In this document: piece by piece, positions 1 through 9,815 of the stretch
How the letters are laid out: the number at the start of each line of letters is the position of its first letter
Numbering within the stretch: position 1 is the first letter of the stretch
Assembly (NCBI RefSeq): GCF_022179765.1
Contig: NZ_BPRE01000001.1
Span: 496,001 to 560,000, forward strand
DNA length: 64,000 nucleotides
DNA from: Methylorubrum suomiense
GTDB lineage: Bacteria; Pseudomonadota; Alphaproteobacteria; Rhizobiales; Beijerinckiaceae
Direction: 5' to 3'
Notes under the pieces: model-generated
Told to the model about the DNA's origin: nothing
The model's input: only the letters and a program-made list of their open reading frames with translations
Databases searched by the model: none
Made by a program: the position numbers and the translations under genes

Positions 1-606
1 CAGATCGCGACGCTCGCCCGAGCCCACGGCCTGCCCGCGCCGATCGGGCTGCAATACGCCTACTCGCTCATCGACCGCGGCGTGGAGCTCGACATCCTGC
101 CCGCCGGCCGGGCGCTCGGTCTCGGGCTGGTGCCGTGGAGCCCGCTGGGGGCGGGATTGCTGACGGGCAAGTACGGCCGGGACATGCTGGACCGGGCCGG
201 GCCGGCGGGCTCCGTGCCCGACCGGGCGGGCGCGACGGCCGCGAGCGGCAGCGACGGTCGCCTCAACGGCGACAATCCCTTCGGCGGCAGGCTGTTCACG
301 GAGACCAATTTCCGCATCGTCGACACCCTCCGGGCGGTGGCGGAGGAGGTCGGGCGGCCGATGGCGCAGGTGGCGCTGGCCTGGGTGGCGCGGCGGCCGG
401 GCGTGTCGTCGGTGCTGGTGGGGGCGAGCCGTCCGGAGCAGCTCGCGCAGAACGTCGCGGCCCTGGAGGTGAGCCTGAGCGCGGAGCAGCAGGAGCGCCT
501 CGACGCGGCCAGTGCCCCGCCGAGCCTCAATCCCTACTTCATCTTCGCGCTGCCGAAGACGCAGATCTTCGGCGGCCGCACGGTCGAGGCCTGGGCGGGC
601 GGCTGA
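1..606 (+). CDS. Aldo/keto reductase, C-terminal part (5' end outside window)
   Basis: The reading frame is open from base 1 and ends at TGA 604-606, leaving 201 residues of an NAD(P)H-dependent aldo/keto reductase. The visible part carries the family signature IGLQYAYSLIDRGVE near its start, then SPLGAGLLTGKYG, and near the C-terminus the cofactor-binding stretch VLVGASRPEQLAQN, all typical of the YajO/Tas-like barrel enzymes that reduce aldehydes and ketones. The catalytic Tyr/Lys region lies upstream of the window. The substrate cannot be told. The gene converges with the hybrid kinase gene that follows 21 bases later. Confidence 0.9.
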   Translation, partial: QIATLARAHGLPAPIGLQYAYSLIDRGVELDILPAGRALGLGLVPWSPLGAGLLTGKYGRDMLDRAGPAGSVPDRAGATAASGSDGRLNGDNPFGGRLFTETNFRIVDTLRAVAEEVGRPMAQVALAWVARRPGVSSVLVGASRPEQLAQNVAALEVSLSAEQQERLDAASAPPSLNPYFIFALPKTQIFGGRTVEAWAGG

Positions 607-627
607 CCGATCCGGCGGGCCGGCGCC

Positions 628-3600
628 CTACCCCCGCGCAATCATCTCGCGGATCCGCAGCCCCAACGCCTCGATCACGAAGGGCTTCGTCAGCACCGCC
701 ATGCCGGGCTCCAGATGGCCGTTGCCGACCGCGGCGTTCTCGGCGTAGCCGGTGATGAACAGCACCTTCAGGCTGGGGCGCGAGACGCGGGCCGCATCGG
801 CCATCTGGCGACCGTTCATGCCGCCGGGCAGGCCCACATCGGTGATGAGCAGGTCGATCCGCACGTCCGATTGCAGCACTTGGAGTCCGGCCGCGCTGTC
901 GGCGGCCTCGATGGCGGTGTAGCCGAGATCCTCCAGAACCTCGGTCACCAGCATCCGCACGGTCGGCTCATCGTCGACGATCAGCACCGTCTCGCCCTGC
1001 TCGGCCCGCGGGGCGTCGACCAGGGGGCCGAAGGGATCGGGCTCGGCGGCCGCGCCGTGATGGCGCGGCAGGTAGAGGCAGACCGTCGTGCCCTGGCCGA
1101 GCTCGGAATAGATCCGCACCTGCCCGCCGGACTGCTTGGCGAAGCCGTAGATCATCGAGAGGCCGAGGCCCGTGCCCTGCCCGGTGGGCTTCGTCGTGAA
1201 GAACGGGTCGAACGCCTTGGCGATCACCGCCGGGCTCATGCCGGTGCCGGTATCGGTCACGCAGAGCGAGAGATAGGCGCCCGGCGGCATGTCGTGGCGG
1301 CGCGCGGCGTGGTCGTCGAGCCACTTGTTGGCGGTCTCGATGGTGATGCGTCCGCCCTCCGGCATGGCGTCGCGGGCGTTGATGCAGAGGTTCAGCAGCG
1401 CGTTCTCGAGCTGGGGCGGATCGACCAGAGCGGGCCAGAGGCCGATGGCGCCGACGACCTCGATGGTCACGGTCGGCCCCACCGTGCGGCGGATCAACTC
1501 CTCCATGCCGGCGACCAAGCGATTCACGTCGGTGGGCTTGGGATCGAGCGTCTGGCGGCGGGAGAAGGCGAGCAGGCGGTGCGTCAGCGCGGCGGCGCGC
1601 TTGGCCGCCCCCTGCGCCGCGCCCATGTAGCGATCGACGTCCTTGAGCCGCCCCTGGCCGATGCGGGTCTGCATCAGTTCCAGCGAGCCGGAGATGCCGG
1701 CGAGAAGATTGTTGAAGTCGTGGGCGAGGCCGCCGGTCAGCTGGCCAACCGCCTCCATCTTCTGCGATTGCCGCAGCGCCTCCTCGGTCTGCATCAGGGC
1801 GCGGGTGCGGATGGCGACCTGCTCCTCCAGGGTCTCGTTCAGGTCGCGCAGGGCGTCTTGGGCCGCGCGCTGCTCGGTGATGTCGACATTGGTGCCGAAC
1901 CAGCGGATCACCGCACCAGCCTCGTCGCGGATCGGCACGATGCGGGTCAGGAACGGCCGGAAGATGCCGTCCGCCCCTCTCAGGGGGAAGGTCATCTCGA
2001 AGCGCTCGCCGGTGGCGAGCGAGTGCTGCCAGCGCGCCGCCACGGCAGGGAGCGTGGCGGGATCGTGCAGCGCCTCCCAGCCCCAGCCCTGCATCGCGGC
2101 GAAATCGGTGCCGGAATACGCGTACCAGCGACGGTTGTACCAGTAGATCTGCCCGTCGGCCTGCGCCATCCAGCACAGGACCGGGATGTTGTCGGCCAGC
2201 GTCTCGAATTCGACCGCCTTCTCCCGCAGGAGCGCGCTGGCACGGTCGCGCTCGGCCTCGACGGCGCGGCGCTCCTCCACATCGATGAGGACGCCAGGAA
2301 AGCGGGTCGGCCCACCGTCACGGCCGTGCTCGACCCGGCCATTGGCCTCGATCCAGTAATAGCGCCCGTCCGTGCGCCGCACCCGGTACTGGTGAGCATA
2401 GGCGCCGCCCCGGCGGATGGCAGCCTCGATCGCCCGCGCGAGTCCGGCCTTGTCGTCGGGATGGACCGTCGCCACCACCTGCTCCAGGCTGAGCCCCACC
2501 CGGCCCAGGGCCGGGTCGAGGCCGAAGGCGCGGGCGAAGGCGTCGTCCACGGTGAAGCGGTCGGCGGTCACGTCCCAGAACCATGTGCCGATGATCGCCC
2601 CGGCCGCCAGCGCCAGCTGGACGCGCTCGGCATGCTCCCGGACCAGAGCCTCGCTCTCCCGCAGCCGCCGTTCGACGGCGATGCGCTCGGTCACGTCGAG
2701 TTCGGCCACCACGCCGCCGACGATGGCGCCCGTCGTGTCGCGGATCGGCGCGGCATTGTTGAGGAACTGGCGCCGTTCCGACCCGTCGAACGGCTCGATC
2801 TCGATCAATTCGCCCCGCACGGTCTCGCCGTGCAGGATCGCGCGGGTCATGCCCCAATCCTCGGCGCGCAGGCGCTCCCCGGTCTCGGGCCAGTAGCCGA
2901 CCCACTCGCCGTACTGCTCCCAGCTCCCGGTCTCCGGCGGCATGCCCCAGAGCGTCCGGTTGGCGGCGTTGTCGCGCAGGATGCGCCCCTGCGCATCGGC
3001 GATGATGACACCGACCGGCAGCGCGTCGAGGGTCGCGGCCAGGAGCGTCTCGCTGCGGCGCAAGTGCTCCGCCGCCTCCTGCCGGGCGGTCACGTCCCGG
3101 TAGAACAGGGCGAGCCCCTCGGGCACAGGATAGCCGCGCAGGTCGATCCAGGCGGAGCGTCCGTCGGGCCAGGTGTAGCGGTGCTCCAGCGCCACCGGCA
3201 CGCGCTCGGCCATGGCGCGCCGGATGGCCTCCTCGAAGGCCGGATCGGCATCGGGATAGACCTCCCATTGCAGGCCCCCGACGATCGCCTCCCGGGGCCG
3301 CGTCTCCATGCGCATCGCCGCGGCATTGACGTCGAGGATGCGGAAATCTCGATCCAGCAGCTGGAAGGCGTCGCCCATATTGGCGAGCACGCCCTGCGCC
3401 CGGTCGCGCTCGGCCCGCAACTCCGCCTCGACCTCCTGCCGCCGCGCTTCGGCCTGCACCCGCTTCGTCGTCTCGTTGGTGAAGATGAACAGGCCGGCGA
3501 TGCGCCCCTCCCCGTCCAGCACCCGCGAATAGGAGAACGACCACCATGTGTCGGCCTCGCCCCGGTCGGTGGCGAGCTTCCAGGGCAGATCCTCGAAGCG

Positions 3601-3924
3601 GCGGCTGCGGCCGGCGAAGGCCTCGTCGATGATGGGCTTCGCCTGATCCCAGCCATCGGCCCAGACGCGATCGAACCGCTCGCCCATCGCCCAGGACAGA
3701 CGCGGGCCGAGCAGCGGGAAGTAGGTGTCGTTGAAGAAGAAATGCAGGTCCGGCCCCCAGGCCAGGATCATGCTCTCGGGGGAGTTGAGGACGAGGCTCA
3801 GCGCCGTGCGCAGCGATTCCGGCCAGGTCTCCGGAGCGCCGAGGGGATGACCCGACCAATCGCGCTCGGCGATCATGCGGGCGGCTTCACCGCCGCCGGC
3901 CAGAAAGGGAAGTCGCTCGGTCAT
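628..3924 (-). CDS. PAS-rich hybrid sensor histidine kinase/response regulator
   Basis: A 1,098-residue soluble-looking hybrid kinase with no evident signal peptide or membrane segment. The N-terminus (DWSGHPLGAPETWPESLR) is the usual start of a family of PAS/GAF-fronted alphaproteobacterial kinases. About five PAS/PAC modules fill residues 10-700, a short coiled linker follows, then a HisKA domain with the phospho-acceptor in GGLAHDFNN (His735), an HATPase domain with DTGTGMS and GTGLGLSM, and a C-terminal receiver with the phospho-acceptor Asp about residue 1029 (ITDVGLPGG). I chose the ATG at 3924; an upstream in-frame start would add 48 low-complexity residues. Signal unknown. Its kinase-receiver half is very like that of the gene at 53702-56020. 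Confidence 0.9.
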   Translation of the reverse strand: MTERLPFLAGGGEAARMIAERDWSGHPLGAPETWPESLRTALSLVLNSPESMILAWGPDLHFFFNDTYFPLLGPRLSWAMGERFDRVWADGWDQAKPIIDEAFAGRSRRFEDLPWKLATDRGEADTWWSFSYSRVLDGEGRIAGLFIFTNETTKRVQAEARRQEVEAELRAERDRAQGVLANMGDAFQLLDRDFRILDVNAAAMRMETRPREAIVGGLQWEVYPDADPAFEEAIRRAMAERVPVALEHRYTWPDGRSAWIDLRGYPVPEGLALFYRDVTARQEAAEHLRRSETLLAATLDALPVGVIIADAQGRILRDNAANRTLWGMPPETGSWEQYGEWVGYWPETGERLRAEDWGMTRAILHGETVRGELIEIEPFDGSERRQFLNNAAPIRDTTGAIVGGVVAELDVTERIAVERRLRESEALVREHAERVQLALAAGAIIGTWFWDVTADRFTVDDAFARAFGLDPALGRVGLSLEQVVATVHPDDKAGLARAIEAAIRRGGAYAHQYRVRRTDGRYYWIEANGRVEHGRDGGPTRFPGVLIDVEERRAVEAERDRASALLREKAVEFETLADNIPVLCWMAQADGQIYWYNRRWYAYSGTDFAAMQGWGWEALHDPATLPAVAARWQHSLATGERFEMTFPLRGADGIFRPFLTRIVPIRDEAGAVIRWFGTNVDITEQRAAQDALRDLNETLEEQVAIRTRALMQTEEALRQSQKMEAVGQLTGGLAHDFNNLLAGISGSLELMQTRIGQGRLKDVDRYMGAAQGAAKRAAALTHRLLAFSRRQTLDPKPTDVNRLVAGMEELIRRTVGPTVTIEVVGAIGLWPALVDPPQLENALLNLCINARDAMPEGGRITIETANKWLDDHAARRHDMPPGAYLSLCVTDTGTGMSPAVIAKAFDPFFTTKPTGQGTGLGLSMIYGFAKQSGGQVRIYSELGQGTTVCLYLPRHHGAAAEPDPFGPLVDAPRAEQGETVLIVDDEPTVRMLVTEVLEDLGYTAIEAADSAAGLQVLQSDVRIDLLITDVGLPGGMNGRQMADAARVSRPSLKVLFITGYAENAAVGNGHLEPGMAVLTKPFVIEALGLRIREMIARG

Positions 3925-4139
3925 AGGACCCGGGCTTACACAGGTTAGCCCGCCCCGTGAAACGGCCGGTCGCGGACATTCGGCCGATAAGGGCGGATGT
4001 CGGCATTCGGGCGACAGCGCCGGCCAATCTCTGGAGCGTCCGGCCCCAAATTCCTGGCAACCGCCCATTGCAACGAACGGCGTGCGTTGAGCTCGATCCT
4101 ATGCGACCATCCCGGAACCTCCGAGGAAGGTGACCGGCC

Positions 4140-4424
4140 ATGCCATCGTCCGAGACGATCAGCATCACGATGACCCCCGAACAGCTCCGCGCGGTGCGGG
4201 AGAGCGTCGAGGCGGGCGAGTATGCCTCGACCAGCGACGTGCTGAGTGACGCCGTGCGGCTGTGGCAGCGCCGGCGCCGGGACGATGCCGAGCGGTTGAA
4301 CGTCATCCGCGCCCGCATCCGGCGCTCTCTGGACGACCCGCGCCCGGCCTTAAGCCTTGAGGAGGTGGACGCGCATTTGGAGGCGCTGTTCGCCCAAGCG
4401 GAGAACGACGCATCCCGTGCGTAG
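4140..4424 (+). CDS. ParD-type antitoxin (ribbon-helix-helix)
   Basis: A 94-residue protein with the ParD/CC2985 pattern: a short beta strand (ISITMTPEQLRAVRESVEAG), then EYASTSDVLSDAVRLWQRR, the ribbon-helix-helix that binds the operon's own operator, and an acidic C-terminal tail that would wrap the toxin. It overlaps the next gene by 8 bases, the usual translational coupling of type II toxin-antitoxin pairs. GAGGAAGG 7 bases before the ATG (4125-4132) is a strong ribosome-binding site. It is expected to neutralise the partner toxin and repress its own promoter. Confidence 0.9.
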   Translation: MPSSETISITMTPEQLRAVRESVEAGEYASTSDVLSDAVRLWQRRRRDDAERLNVIRARIRRSLDDPRPALSLEEVDAHLEALFAQAENDASRA

Positions 4425-4761
4425 GCTGCACGTCGAGCTTCAACCAGAGGCTCTGCGCGACCTTGCGGACATTTTCCGCATTGTGCTGCACGTCAGTCAG
4501 AATGTCCCGACCGCACGAGGCTTCGTGAAGCGGATCAGGGATCGCTGCCTACGCATCGGCGATGCGCCCCGAGGCGGCCGTCCTCGCGACGATCTGGAGC
4601 CCGGATTGCGGACGGTACCCTTCGAGCACAGGGCTGTGATCGCGTACAGGATCGAGCCCGATCGGATCCTCGTCACCAACGTGTTCTACGGAGGACGGGA
4701 TTTCGAGGCCCTGTACAGCCTCGATCCCGAGAACGACGGATCGGCGTCCTCCGACGATTGA
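4417..4761 (+). CDS. RelE/ParE-family toxin
   Basis: A 114-residue basic protein starting at GTG 4417, inside the last codons of the antitoxin gene. The ParE/RelE fold is suggested by the start VRRLHVELQPEALRDLADIF, the middle RIRDRCLRIGDAPRGGRPRDDLEPG and the end HRAVIAYRIEPDRILVTNVFYGGRDF. Partner type (ParD) favours a gyrase-directed ParE activity over mRNA cleavage, but that is inference. A longer frame opens upstream at 4357 but would be an arginine-rich shadow of the antitoxin, so I reject that start. Stop is 24 bases from the converging membrane-protein gene. Confidence 0.87.
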   Translation: MRRLHVELQPEALRDLADIFRIVLHVSQNVPTARGFVKRIRDRCLRIGDAPRGGRPRDDLEPGLRTVPFEHRAVIAYRIEPDRILVTNVFYGGRDFEALYSLDPENDGSASSDD

Positions 4762-4785
4762 TTACGACAGCGCCGTCCCGCGGCC

Positions 4786-6876
4786 CTACACCGCCCGCCC
4801 GCGCCGCCCTTCCACCAGCCACATCGCCAGCACCGCCGCGGCCAGGGCCACCAGCGCCCAGAGGCCGATGCCGAGGGGATAGACCTCGACGCCGCGCACC
4901 GTCGCGCTGTCGCTGGGGCGGAAGCCGATCCAGTCGGCGCCCCCGAGGCGGCCGCCGCGGATCACCTGCAGGCGCGGCACCTCGATGCCGCCCCCCGCCG
5001 CCGCTACGCGGCGGATGGTGCCGCCGGAACCCTCGGCCACGCCCTTCAGGCGGTCGGTGTCGCTGAACACGTCGGCGAGTTCGCGCGGATTGGCCGGGCC
5101 GACGCTGACGAAGGCGACGAGGTTGCCCGAGCGCAGGGTATGCAGGCCCAAGCTCTCGGCCTCGAAGGTCGCGCTGAACAGGCCGGGTTCGGCCTTGGAC
5201 AGCGCCAGCGTGCGCTCCTTGCCGGTCGGGCCGGTGATCGTGACCGGCCCGGCCTCCTCCGCCATGGTCTGACGCTCGACGCGCACCTCGCGACCGCGGC
5301 CGGTCGTCTGGGCGCGGAGCGCCTCCTCTTCCAGGGCGGGCTCCTTCATCAGCCAGTGGGCGAGCCGCCGCAGCAGGTCGAGATAGGGTCCGCCCTGCTG
5401 ATAGCCGCGGGCCCAGAGCCAAGCCTGATCCGACAGCATCAGGGCGACGCGCCCCTTCTCCTCCCGCGAGAGCGCCAGCAGCGGCAGGCCATTGGCGCCG
5501 GACAGGATCGGCTGGATCCCGGCCCGGGTCTGGGCCGAGACAATGCGCAGCCAGTCGCCCCAGGCCGGCGGATTCGATTCCGAGCCCGGCAGGGCGCGGG
5601 TGACCGGATGGCGCTGGCCGGTCTCGGTGAGCGCGGCCTTGAACGGCTGTTCGACCACCTTCATCGACGGGTCGCCCGGCAGCACCGCGGACAGCCGCGT
5701 GCGGGCGAGGCTCGCCGGTCCGGCGAATTCCGGCCCCGCCGCGATCAGCAGGGCGCCGCCCTCGCGGACATAGCGGACGATGTTGTCGAAATAGGCCGAG
5801 GGCAGCACGCTCTGATTGGCGTAGCGGTCGAAGATGATGAGGTCGAAATCCTTGATCTTCTGGACGAACAGCTCGCGGGTCGGGAAGGCGATCAGCGACA
5901 GTTCCGAGATCGGCGTGCCGTCCTGCTTCTCCGGCGGCCTGAGAATCGTGAAGTGGACGAGATCGACCGAGGCGTCCGACTTCAGCAGGTTGCGCCACGT
6001 GCGCTCGCCCTGATGCGGCTCGCCGGAGACGAGCAGCACCCTGAGCTTCTCGCGAATGCCTTCGATGGGAAGGACCGCGCGGTTGTTGACCGTGGTCAGC
6101 TCGCCCGGCAGCGGCTCGACCTCGATCTCGATCACGTTCGGGCCGCCATGCTCGATATGCGTCGTGAGCGAGAACGGCGTGCCGGTCGCGATGCTCTGGC
6201 GGTCGATCTCCTCGCCGTCGCGGCGCACGCTGACGGTCGCGTGGCCGGTGCCGCCGCGCTCCATCACCTCGGCGCGGATCGTCACGTCCTTGCCGACGAT
6301 GCCGAAGCGCGGCGCCTCCAGCATGCGGATCTGGCGATCGCGCTCGTCGGACCGGCCGGTGACCAGGACGTGCAGCGGCGCCTTGAGACCGAGCGTCTCC
6401 AGCGAGGCCGGGATGTCGTGGACCACGCCATCGGTGAGCATGACGATGCCGGCGATGCGCTCGGCGGGCACGTCGGCGAGCGCCTGGGTCAGCGCCGTGA
6501 ACAGCTTGGTGCCGTCGTCGCCCTCCCCGCCCTGGGCGTCGCCGACCTCGATGAAGCGTGGCTCGATGTTGGTGAGCGCGCCGAAGCGGCGCTCCAGTTC
6601 GGTCTTCACCGCATCGGTCATGGCCGGGCGCTCGCCCAGGCTCTGCGAGCCGGAGCGATCGACCACGATGGCGGCGACATCCTTCACCGGGTCGCGGTCC
6701 TCGCGCACCAGGGACGGGTTGGCGAGCGCCGCGATCACCAGGGCGAGGGCGACGGCGCGCAGGAGCGCCGTGCGCCCCCGGGCCAGGATCGCGACGACGA
6801 CGAGCACGCCCGCGAGCACGCCGAAGGCGGCCAGCACCGGCCAGGGGACGAGGGGCGTGAAGCTGAGGCTCAGCAT
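4786..6876 (-). CDS. Membrane protein with VWA-like and glutamine-amidotransferase-like regions
   Basis: A 696-residue protein, last gene of the MoxR operon. Two hydrophobic segments at about residues 8-30 and 38-54 are followed by a von Willebrand A-like region with a MIDAS-type VVDRSGSQS, a long soluble part with a predicted GATase1-like fold (VREGGALLIAAGPEF), and a final membrane helix (GLWALVALAAAVLAMWLVEG) before the tail. This matches the large membrane partner regularly encoded after DUF4159 genes in alphaproteobacteria. The cellular role is not established; Bat-type proteins act at the inner membrane with MoxR AAA+ chaperones. ATG at 6876 is 94 bases after the stop of the upstream gene. 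Confidence 0.8.
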   Translation of the reverse strand: MLSLSFTPLVPWPVLAAFGVLAGVLVVVAILARGRTALLRAVALALVIAALANPSLVREDRDPVKDVAAIVVDRSGSQSLGERPAMTDAVKTELERRFGALTNIEPRFIEVGDAQGGEGDDGTKLFTALTQALADVPAERIAGIVMLTDGVVHDIPASLETLGLKAPLHVLVTGRSDERDRQIRMLEAPRFGIVGKDVTIRAEVMERGGTGHATVSVRRDGEEIDRQSIATGTPFSLTTHIEHGGPNVIEIEVEPLPGELTTVNNRAVLPIEGIREKLRVLLVSGEPHQGERTWRNLLKSDASVDLVHFTILRPPEKQDGTPISELSLIAFPTRELFVQKIKDFDLIIFDRYANQSVLPSAYFDNIVRYVREGGALLIAAGPEFAGPASLARTRLSAVLPGDPSMKVVEQPFKAALTETGQRHPVTRALPGSESNPPAWGDWLRIVSAQTRAGIQPILSGANGLPLLALSREEKGRVALMLSDQAWLWARGYQQGGPYLDLLRRLAHWLMKEPALEEEALRAQTTGRGREVRVERQTMAEEAGPVTITGPTGKERTLALSKAEPGLFSATFEAESLGLHTLRSGNLVAFVSVGPANPRELADVFSDTDRLKGVAEGSGGTIRRVAAAGGGIEVPRLQVIRGGRLGGADWIGFRPSDSATVRGVEVYPLGIGLWALVALAAAVLAMWLVEGRRGRAV

Positions 6877-6970
6877 GGGCTCAGGCCTTCAGGATGAAGC
6901 GCGGAGAGCCCTGCCCCCTCCCCCGCAGAGCGGGAAGGGTTTGGCGCCGGCCGCGTGTCTGAAAAATGGA

Positions 6971-9805
6971 TCACTGGCCCAGCCGCTCCAGCAGCGCCGG
7001 GACATGCACCTGGTCGGCCTTGTAGTTTCCGGTCAGCGTGTAGATCACGATGTTGATGCCGCCCCGAAACGCCATCTCGCGCTGCCGCTGGTCGCCGTTG
7101 ACCGGATAGAGCGGCTCGCCGTTGCGGCCGACCGCCCAGGCGGCGGCGAGGTCGTTGCCGGTGATGATGATCGGAGTGACGCCGTCGCCCGCCCGCGCGG
7201 GGCGGCGCTCGCCGCCCTCCGCCGCGGGGGGGATCGTCTCCACCCAGGTCTGCCCGGTGGCGGTGCGGCCGGGGAAGGAATCGACGAGGTAGAACGCCTT
7301 GGTCAGCACGTGGTCGGGCGGCACCGGCTCCAGCTCCGGCACTTCGAGCGTGCCGAGCATTTTGCGGAGATAGGCGGTCTCCGGGGTCGGCGGGCCGCCG
7401 GCCCGGGCGGTCTGGGCGTCGCGGGTGTCGAAGACCACGGTGCCGCCGTTGCGCATGAAGGCGTCGATCTTGCGGATCGCCGCCTCGCTCGGCTGCGGGC
7501 GGCCGGCGACGATGGGCCAGTAGATCAGCGGATAGAAGGCGAGTTCGTCCTTCTCGGGGTCGAGGCCAGCCGGTTCGCCCGGTTCCAGGGCGGTGCGGGC
7601 CGCAAGCATCTGGGTCAACCCGCTCAGGCCGGCCCGGCTCGCGGTGTCGACGGTGGAATCGCCAGTCACCACGTAGGCGAGACGGGTGGCGAGGGCCGAT
7701 TCGGTGCCGTTCGGCCGGTTGGCGGCGGGTGTCTGCGCCAGGGCCGGCGGCGCGGTCGCGACAAGCCCGGCGCCCAGCAGAGCGACGAGGAGCAGGGCGG
7801 CGGGCGCGGCGCGCCCGCGGGCGAGCCGGCCGGGGCCGCGCAGGAAACCGCCGAGCCAGAGCCCGGCCAGGGTGTCGAGGGCCAGGAGCATGAGGGCGAG
7901 GCTGAACAGGGCCGCGCGCAGATCGACGGTCTCGGCGCCGGCGAGGGAGCCGATCCGGGCGCCCGTCAGCGCCGCGACGTCGAGGGGTTCGAGGCGGTCG
8001 CCGGGGCGCAGAGCGTTGACGGCGATGCCGCCCTCTGCTGCGCCGTAGAAGCCCGGCGGATGCTCGGGGCCGGCGCGGTCGGCGAAATCGGCCGGCACCG
8101 CGGTGGCGCTCGCGGGCGGGGAGCCGAGCGCGCCGAACCCGTCCAGCGTCAGGCGCGGCGCGAGCAGAGCCGCCTTGGCCTGCCGCCCCTCGCCCTCGCC
8201 GAGCTTCGCCGAGGGGCCGGCGAGCCCGACCACCCGGCGCAGCATGTCGACGAAGAGACCCGACAGCGGCAGGTTCGACCATGTGGTGTCGGCCGTGACG
8301 TGGAACAGCACCATCAGCCCCTGGCCCCGCTTCTGCGCCGTGACGATCGGCGTACCGTCCTGCAACGCCGCCCAGGTCTTGCCCGGCAGATCGCCGTCGG
8401 GCTCGGCCAGGATCTGGCGCCGCACGCCGATATCCGCCGGCGGATTGAGCCCGGCGAACGGGCTCTCCGGGGCGAAAGCCGCCAGCGTCTTCGGCCGATC
8501 CCAGGACAGCGTGCCGCCCAGGGAACGCCCGCCCCGGCGCAGGCGCACCGGCACGAGCGGGTCGTTGCCTGCCGCCAAGCGCGGCCCGGCGAAGCGCAGA
8601 AGCAGCCCGCCTTCCTCCACGAACTGCTCGACCCGCGCCAGGGTTCGCTCATCCAGCGCGCCGACATCGGCGAGGGCGAGGACCGAGACCTGATTGTCGA
8701 GCATCTGCGCGATGGCCTCCGACGTGCCCTGGCCGCCGCGGGGCTGCTGCACATCGGCGAAGGGCGCGAGCGCCTTGGCGAGATAGTAGGTCGGGGCCAG
8801 CAGCGGCTGGGCCTGATCGAGGGTGCCGCCGAAGACGAGGCCGACGCGGCGGCGGCGGCCGCGCTCGTCCATCAGCACCACGGCGCCGGCCGAACCCTCG
8901 CCCTCGATCTCCAGCCGGGCGATGGCGTTGCGCAGCTCCACCGGCAGATCGAAGGTCACGGTCGCCTCGCGGGCCTCCGGCTCCAGGGTGAAGCGGCTCT
9001 CGGCGAGCGGCAGGCCCTTCGGATCCAAGGCCCGCACGAGGCCGGAATCGCGGCCGTTGGGCTCCGCCCTGAGCACCTGCGCAGCGAGCTTCTCGCCGGG
9101 CTGCTGCGGTGAGCCTTCGAGGGCGAGCGCGGGGGGGCGATCGGCCTTGAGCAGGGTCACGGCGCTGCCGTGGCGCTTGGCGAGTTCGCCGAGGGACTTC
9201 GAGAAGTCCGTGTCGCCGGCCCCGCGCACGCCGTCGGCGATCCAGAGGATCGAGGCGCCGGGCACGCGCTCCAGGAAGGCGCCGATGGAAGCCAGATGCG
9301 CGCCCCGATCGGCCAGATGCGGGCGCGGCTTGATCGCCCGCAGCCGCTCCAGGGCATTGGCCGGGGGACGCGCCTCGAACGGCGCGGGACTCTCCGCGCT
9401 CGCGACCAGGGCGACGGGGCGCCCGTCACGGGCGGCGGCCTCGATCTCGTCGGTGGCGGCCCGCAGGCGGTCGCGCCAGTCGTGGGCGGCGGTGAAGCCG
9501 TTGTCGAGGATCAGGAGCAACGGGTTCCGCCCGGAGGCGGCGCCGATGCCGGAGGGGTTCCAGACGGGGCCTGCCACCGCCAGGATCAGGCAGGCGGCGG
9601 CGAGGATGCGCAGGATCAGGAGCCAGGGCGGCGTGCGGGCCGGGGTCTCCCGCTTGGGCAGGATGTCGGCCATCAGCGCCAGCGGCGGGAAGCTGATGCG
9701 GCGCGGGCGCGGCGGCGTCACCCGCAGCAGGATCCAGAGCGCAGGCAGCGCGACGAGGGCAGCGAGCGCCAGCGGAGCGGCGAAGGTGAGGGGAATCCCG
9801 AACAC
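6971..9805 (-). CDS. BatA-like membrane protein with DUF4159 domain
   Basis: A 944-residue membrane protein with a GTG start at 9805, 10 bases after the DUF58 stop. The N-terminus has the BatA-type pair of helices (PLTFAAPLALAALVALPALW and a second near residues 60-80). The middle is a long soluble region with a VWA-like part, two more hydrophobic stretches lie around residues 620-690, and an Ala-rich stretch near 690 precedes the C-terminal DUF4159 domain (about 720-944), marked by FYPLIYWPIVAG and GGTVVFDTRDAQ, a GATase-like fold. Operon position suggests a membrane complex worked by MoxR. Function unknown. Confidence 0.82.
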   Translation of the reverse strand: MFGIPLTFAAPLALAALVALPALWILLRVTPPRPRRISFPPLALMADILPKRETPARTPPWLLILRILAAACLILAVAGPVWNPSGIGAASGRNPLLLILDNGFTAAHDWRDRLRAATDEIEAAARDGRPVALVASAESPAPFEARPPANALERLRAIKPRPHLADRGAHLASIGAFLERVPGASILWIADGVRGAGDTDFSKSLGELAKRHGSAVTLLKADRPPALALEGSPQQPGEKLAAQVLRAEPNGRDSGLVRALDPKGLPLAESRFTLEPEAREATVTFDLPVELRNAIARLEIEGEGSAGAVVLMDERGRRRRVGLVFGGTLDQAQPLLAPTYYLAKALAPFADVQQPRGGQGTSEAIAQMLDNQVSVLALADVGALDERTLARVEQFVEEGGLLLRFAGPRLAAGNDPLVPVRLRRGGRSLGGTLSWDRPKTLAAFAPESPFAGLNPPADIGVRRQILAEPDGDLPGKTWAALQDGTPIVTAQKRGQGLMVLFHVTADTTWSNLPLSGLFVDMLRRVVGLAGPSAKLGEGEGRQAKAALLAPRLTLDGFGALGSPPASATAVPADFADRAGPEHPPGFYGAAEGGIAVNALRPGDRLEPLDVAALTGARIGSLAGAETVDLRAALFSLALMLLALDTLAGLWLGGFLRGPGRLARGRAAPAALLLVALLGAGLVATAPPALAQTPAANRPNGTESALATRLAYVVTGDSTVDTASRAGLSGLTQMLAARTALEPGEPAGLDPEKDELAFYPLIYWPIVAGRPQPSEAAIRKIDAFMRNGGTVVFDTRDAQTARAGGPPTPETAYLRKMLGTLEVPELEPVPPDHVLTKAFYLVDSFPGRTATGQTWVETIPPAAEGGERRPARAGDGVTPIIITGNDLAAAWAVGRNGEPLYPVNGDQRQREMAFRGGINIVIYTLTGNYKADQVHVPALLERLGQ

Positions 9806-9815
9806 GCCTTGCCTT

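Noticed and set aside
715..3948. Rightward open frame of over 1,000 codons opposite the first hybrid kinase
   Set aside because: It is the mirror of a GC-rich gene: no domain, His/Arg/Asp-rich low-complexity sequence, and the opposite strand has clear PAS and kinase motifs.
3925..4068. N-terminal extension of the first hybrid kinase
   Set aside because: 48 extra residues would precede the family-typical MTERLPF-like start and look like noise.
4357..4416. Longer upstream start for the toxin
   Set aside because: The extra residues are an Arg/Thr-rich shadow of the antitoxin; the GTG at 4417 gives a family-like start.
6056..9112. Rightward open frame of about 1,000 codons opposite the DUF4159 and GATase-like genes
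   Set aside because: Low-complexity and spans two real genes and their gap.
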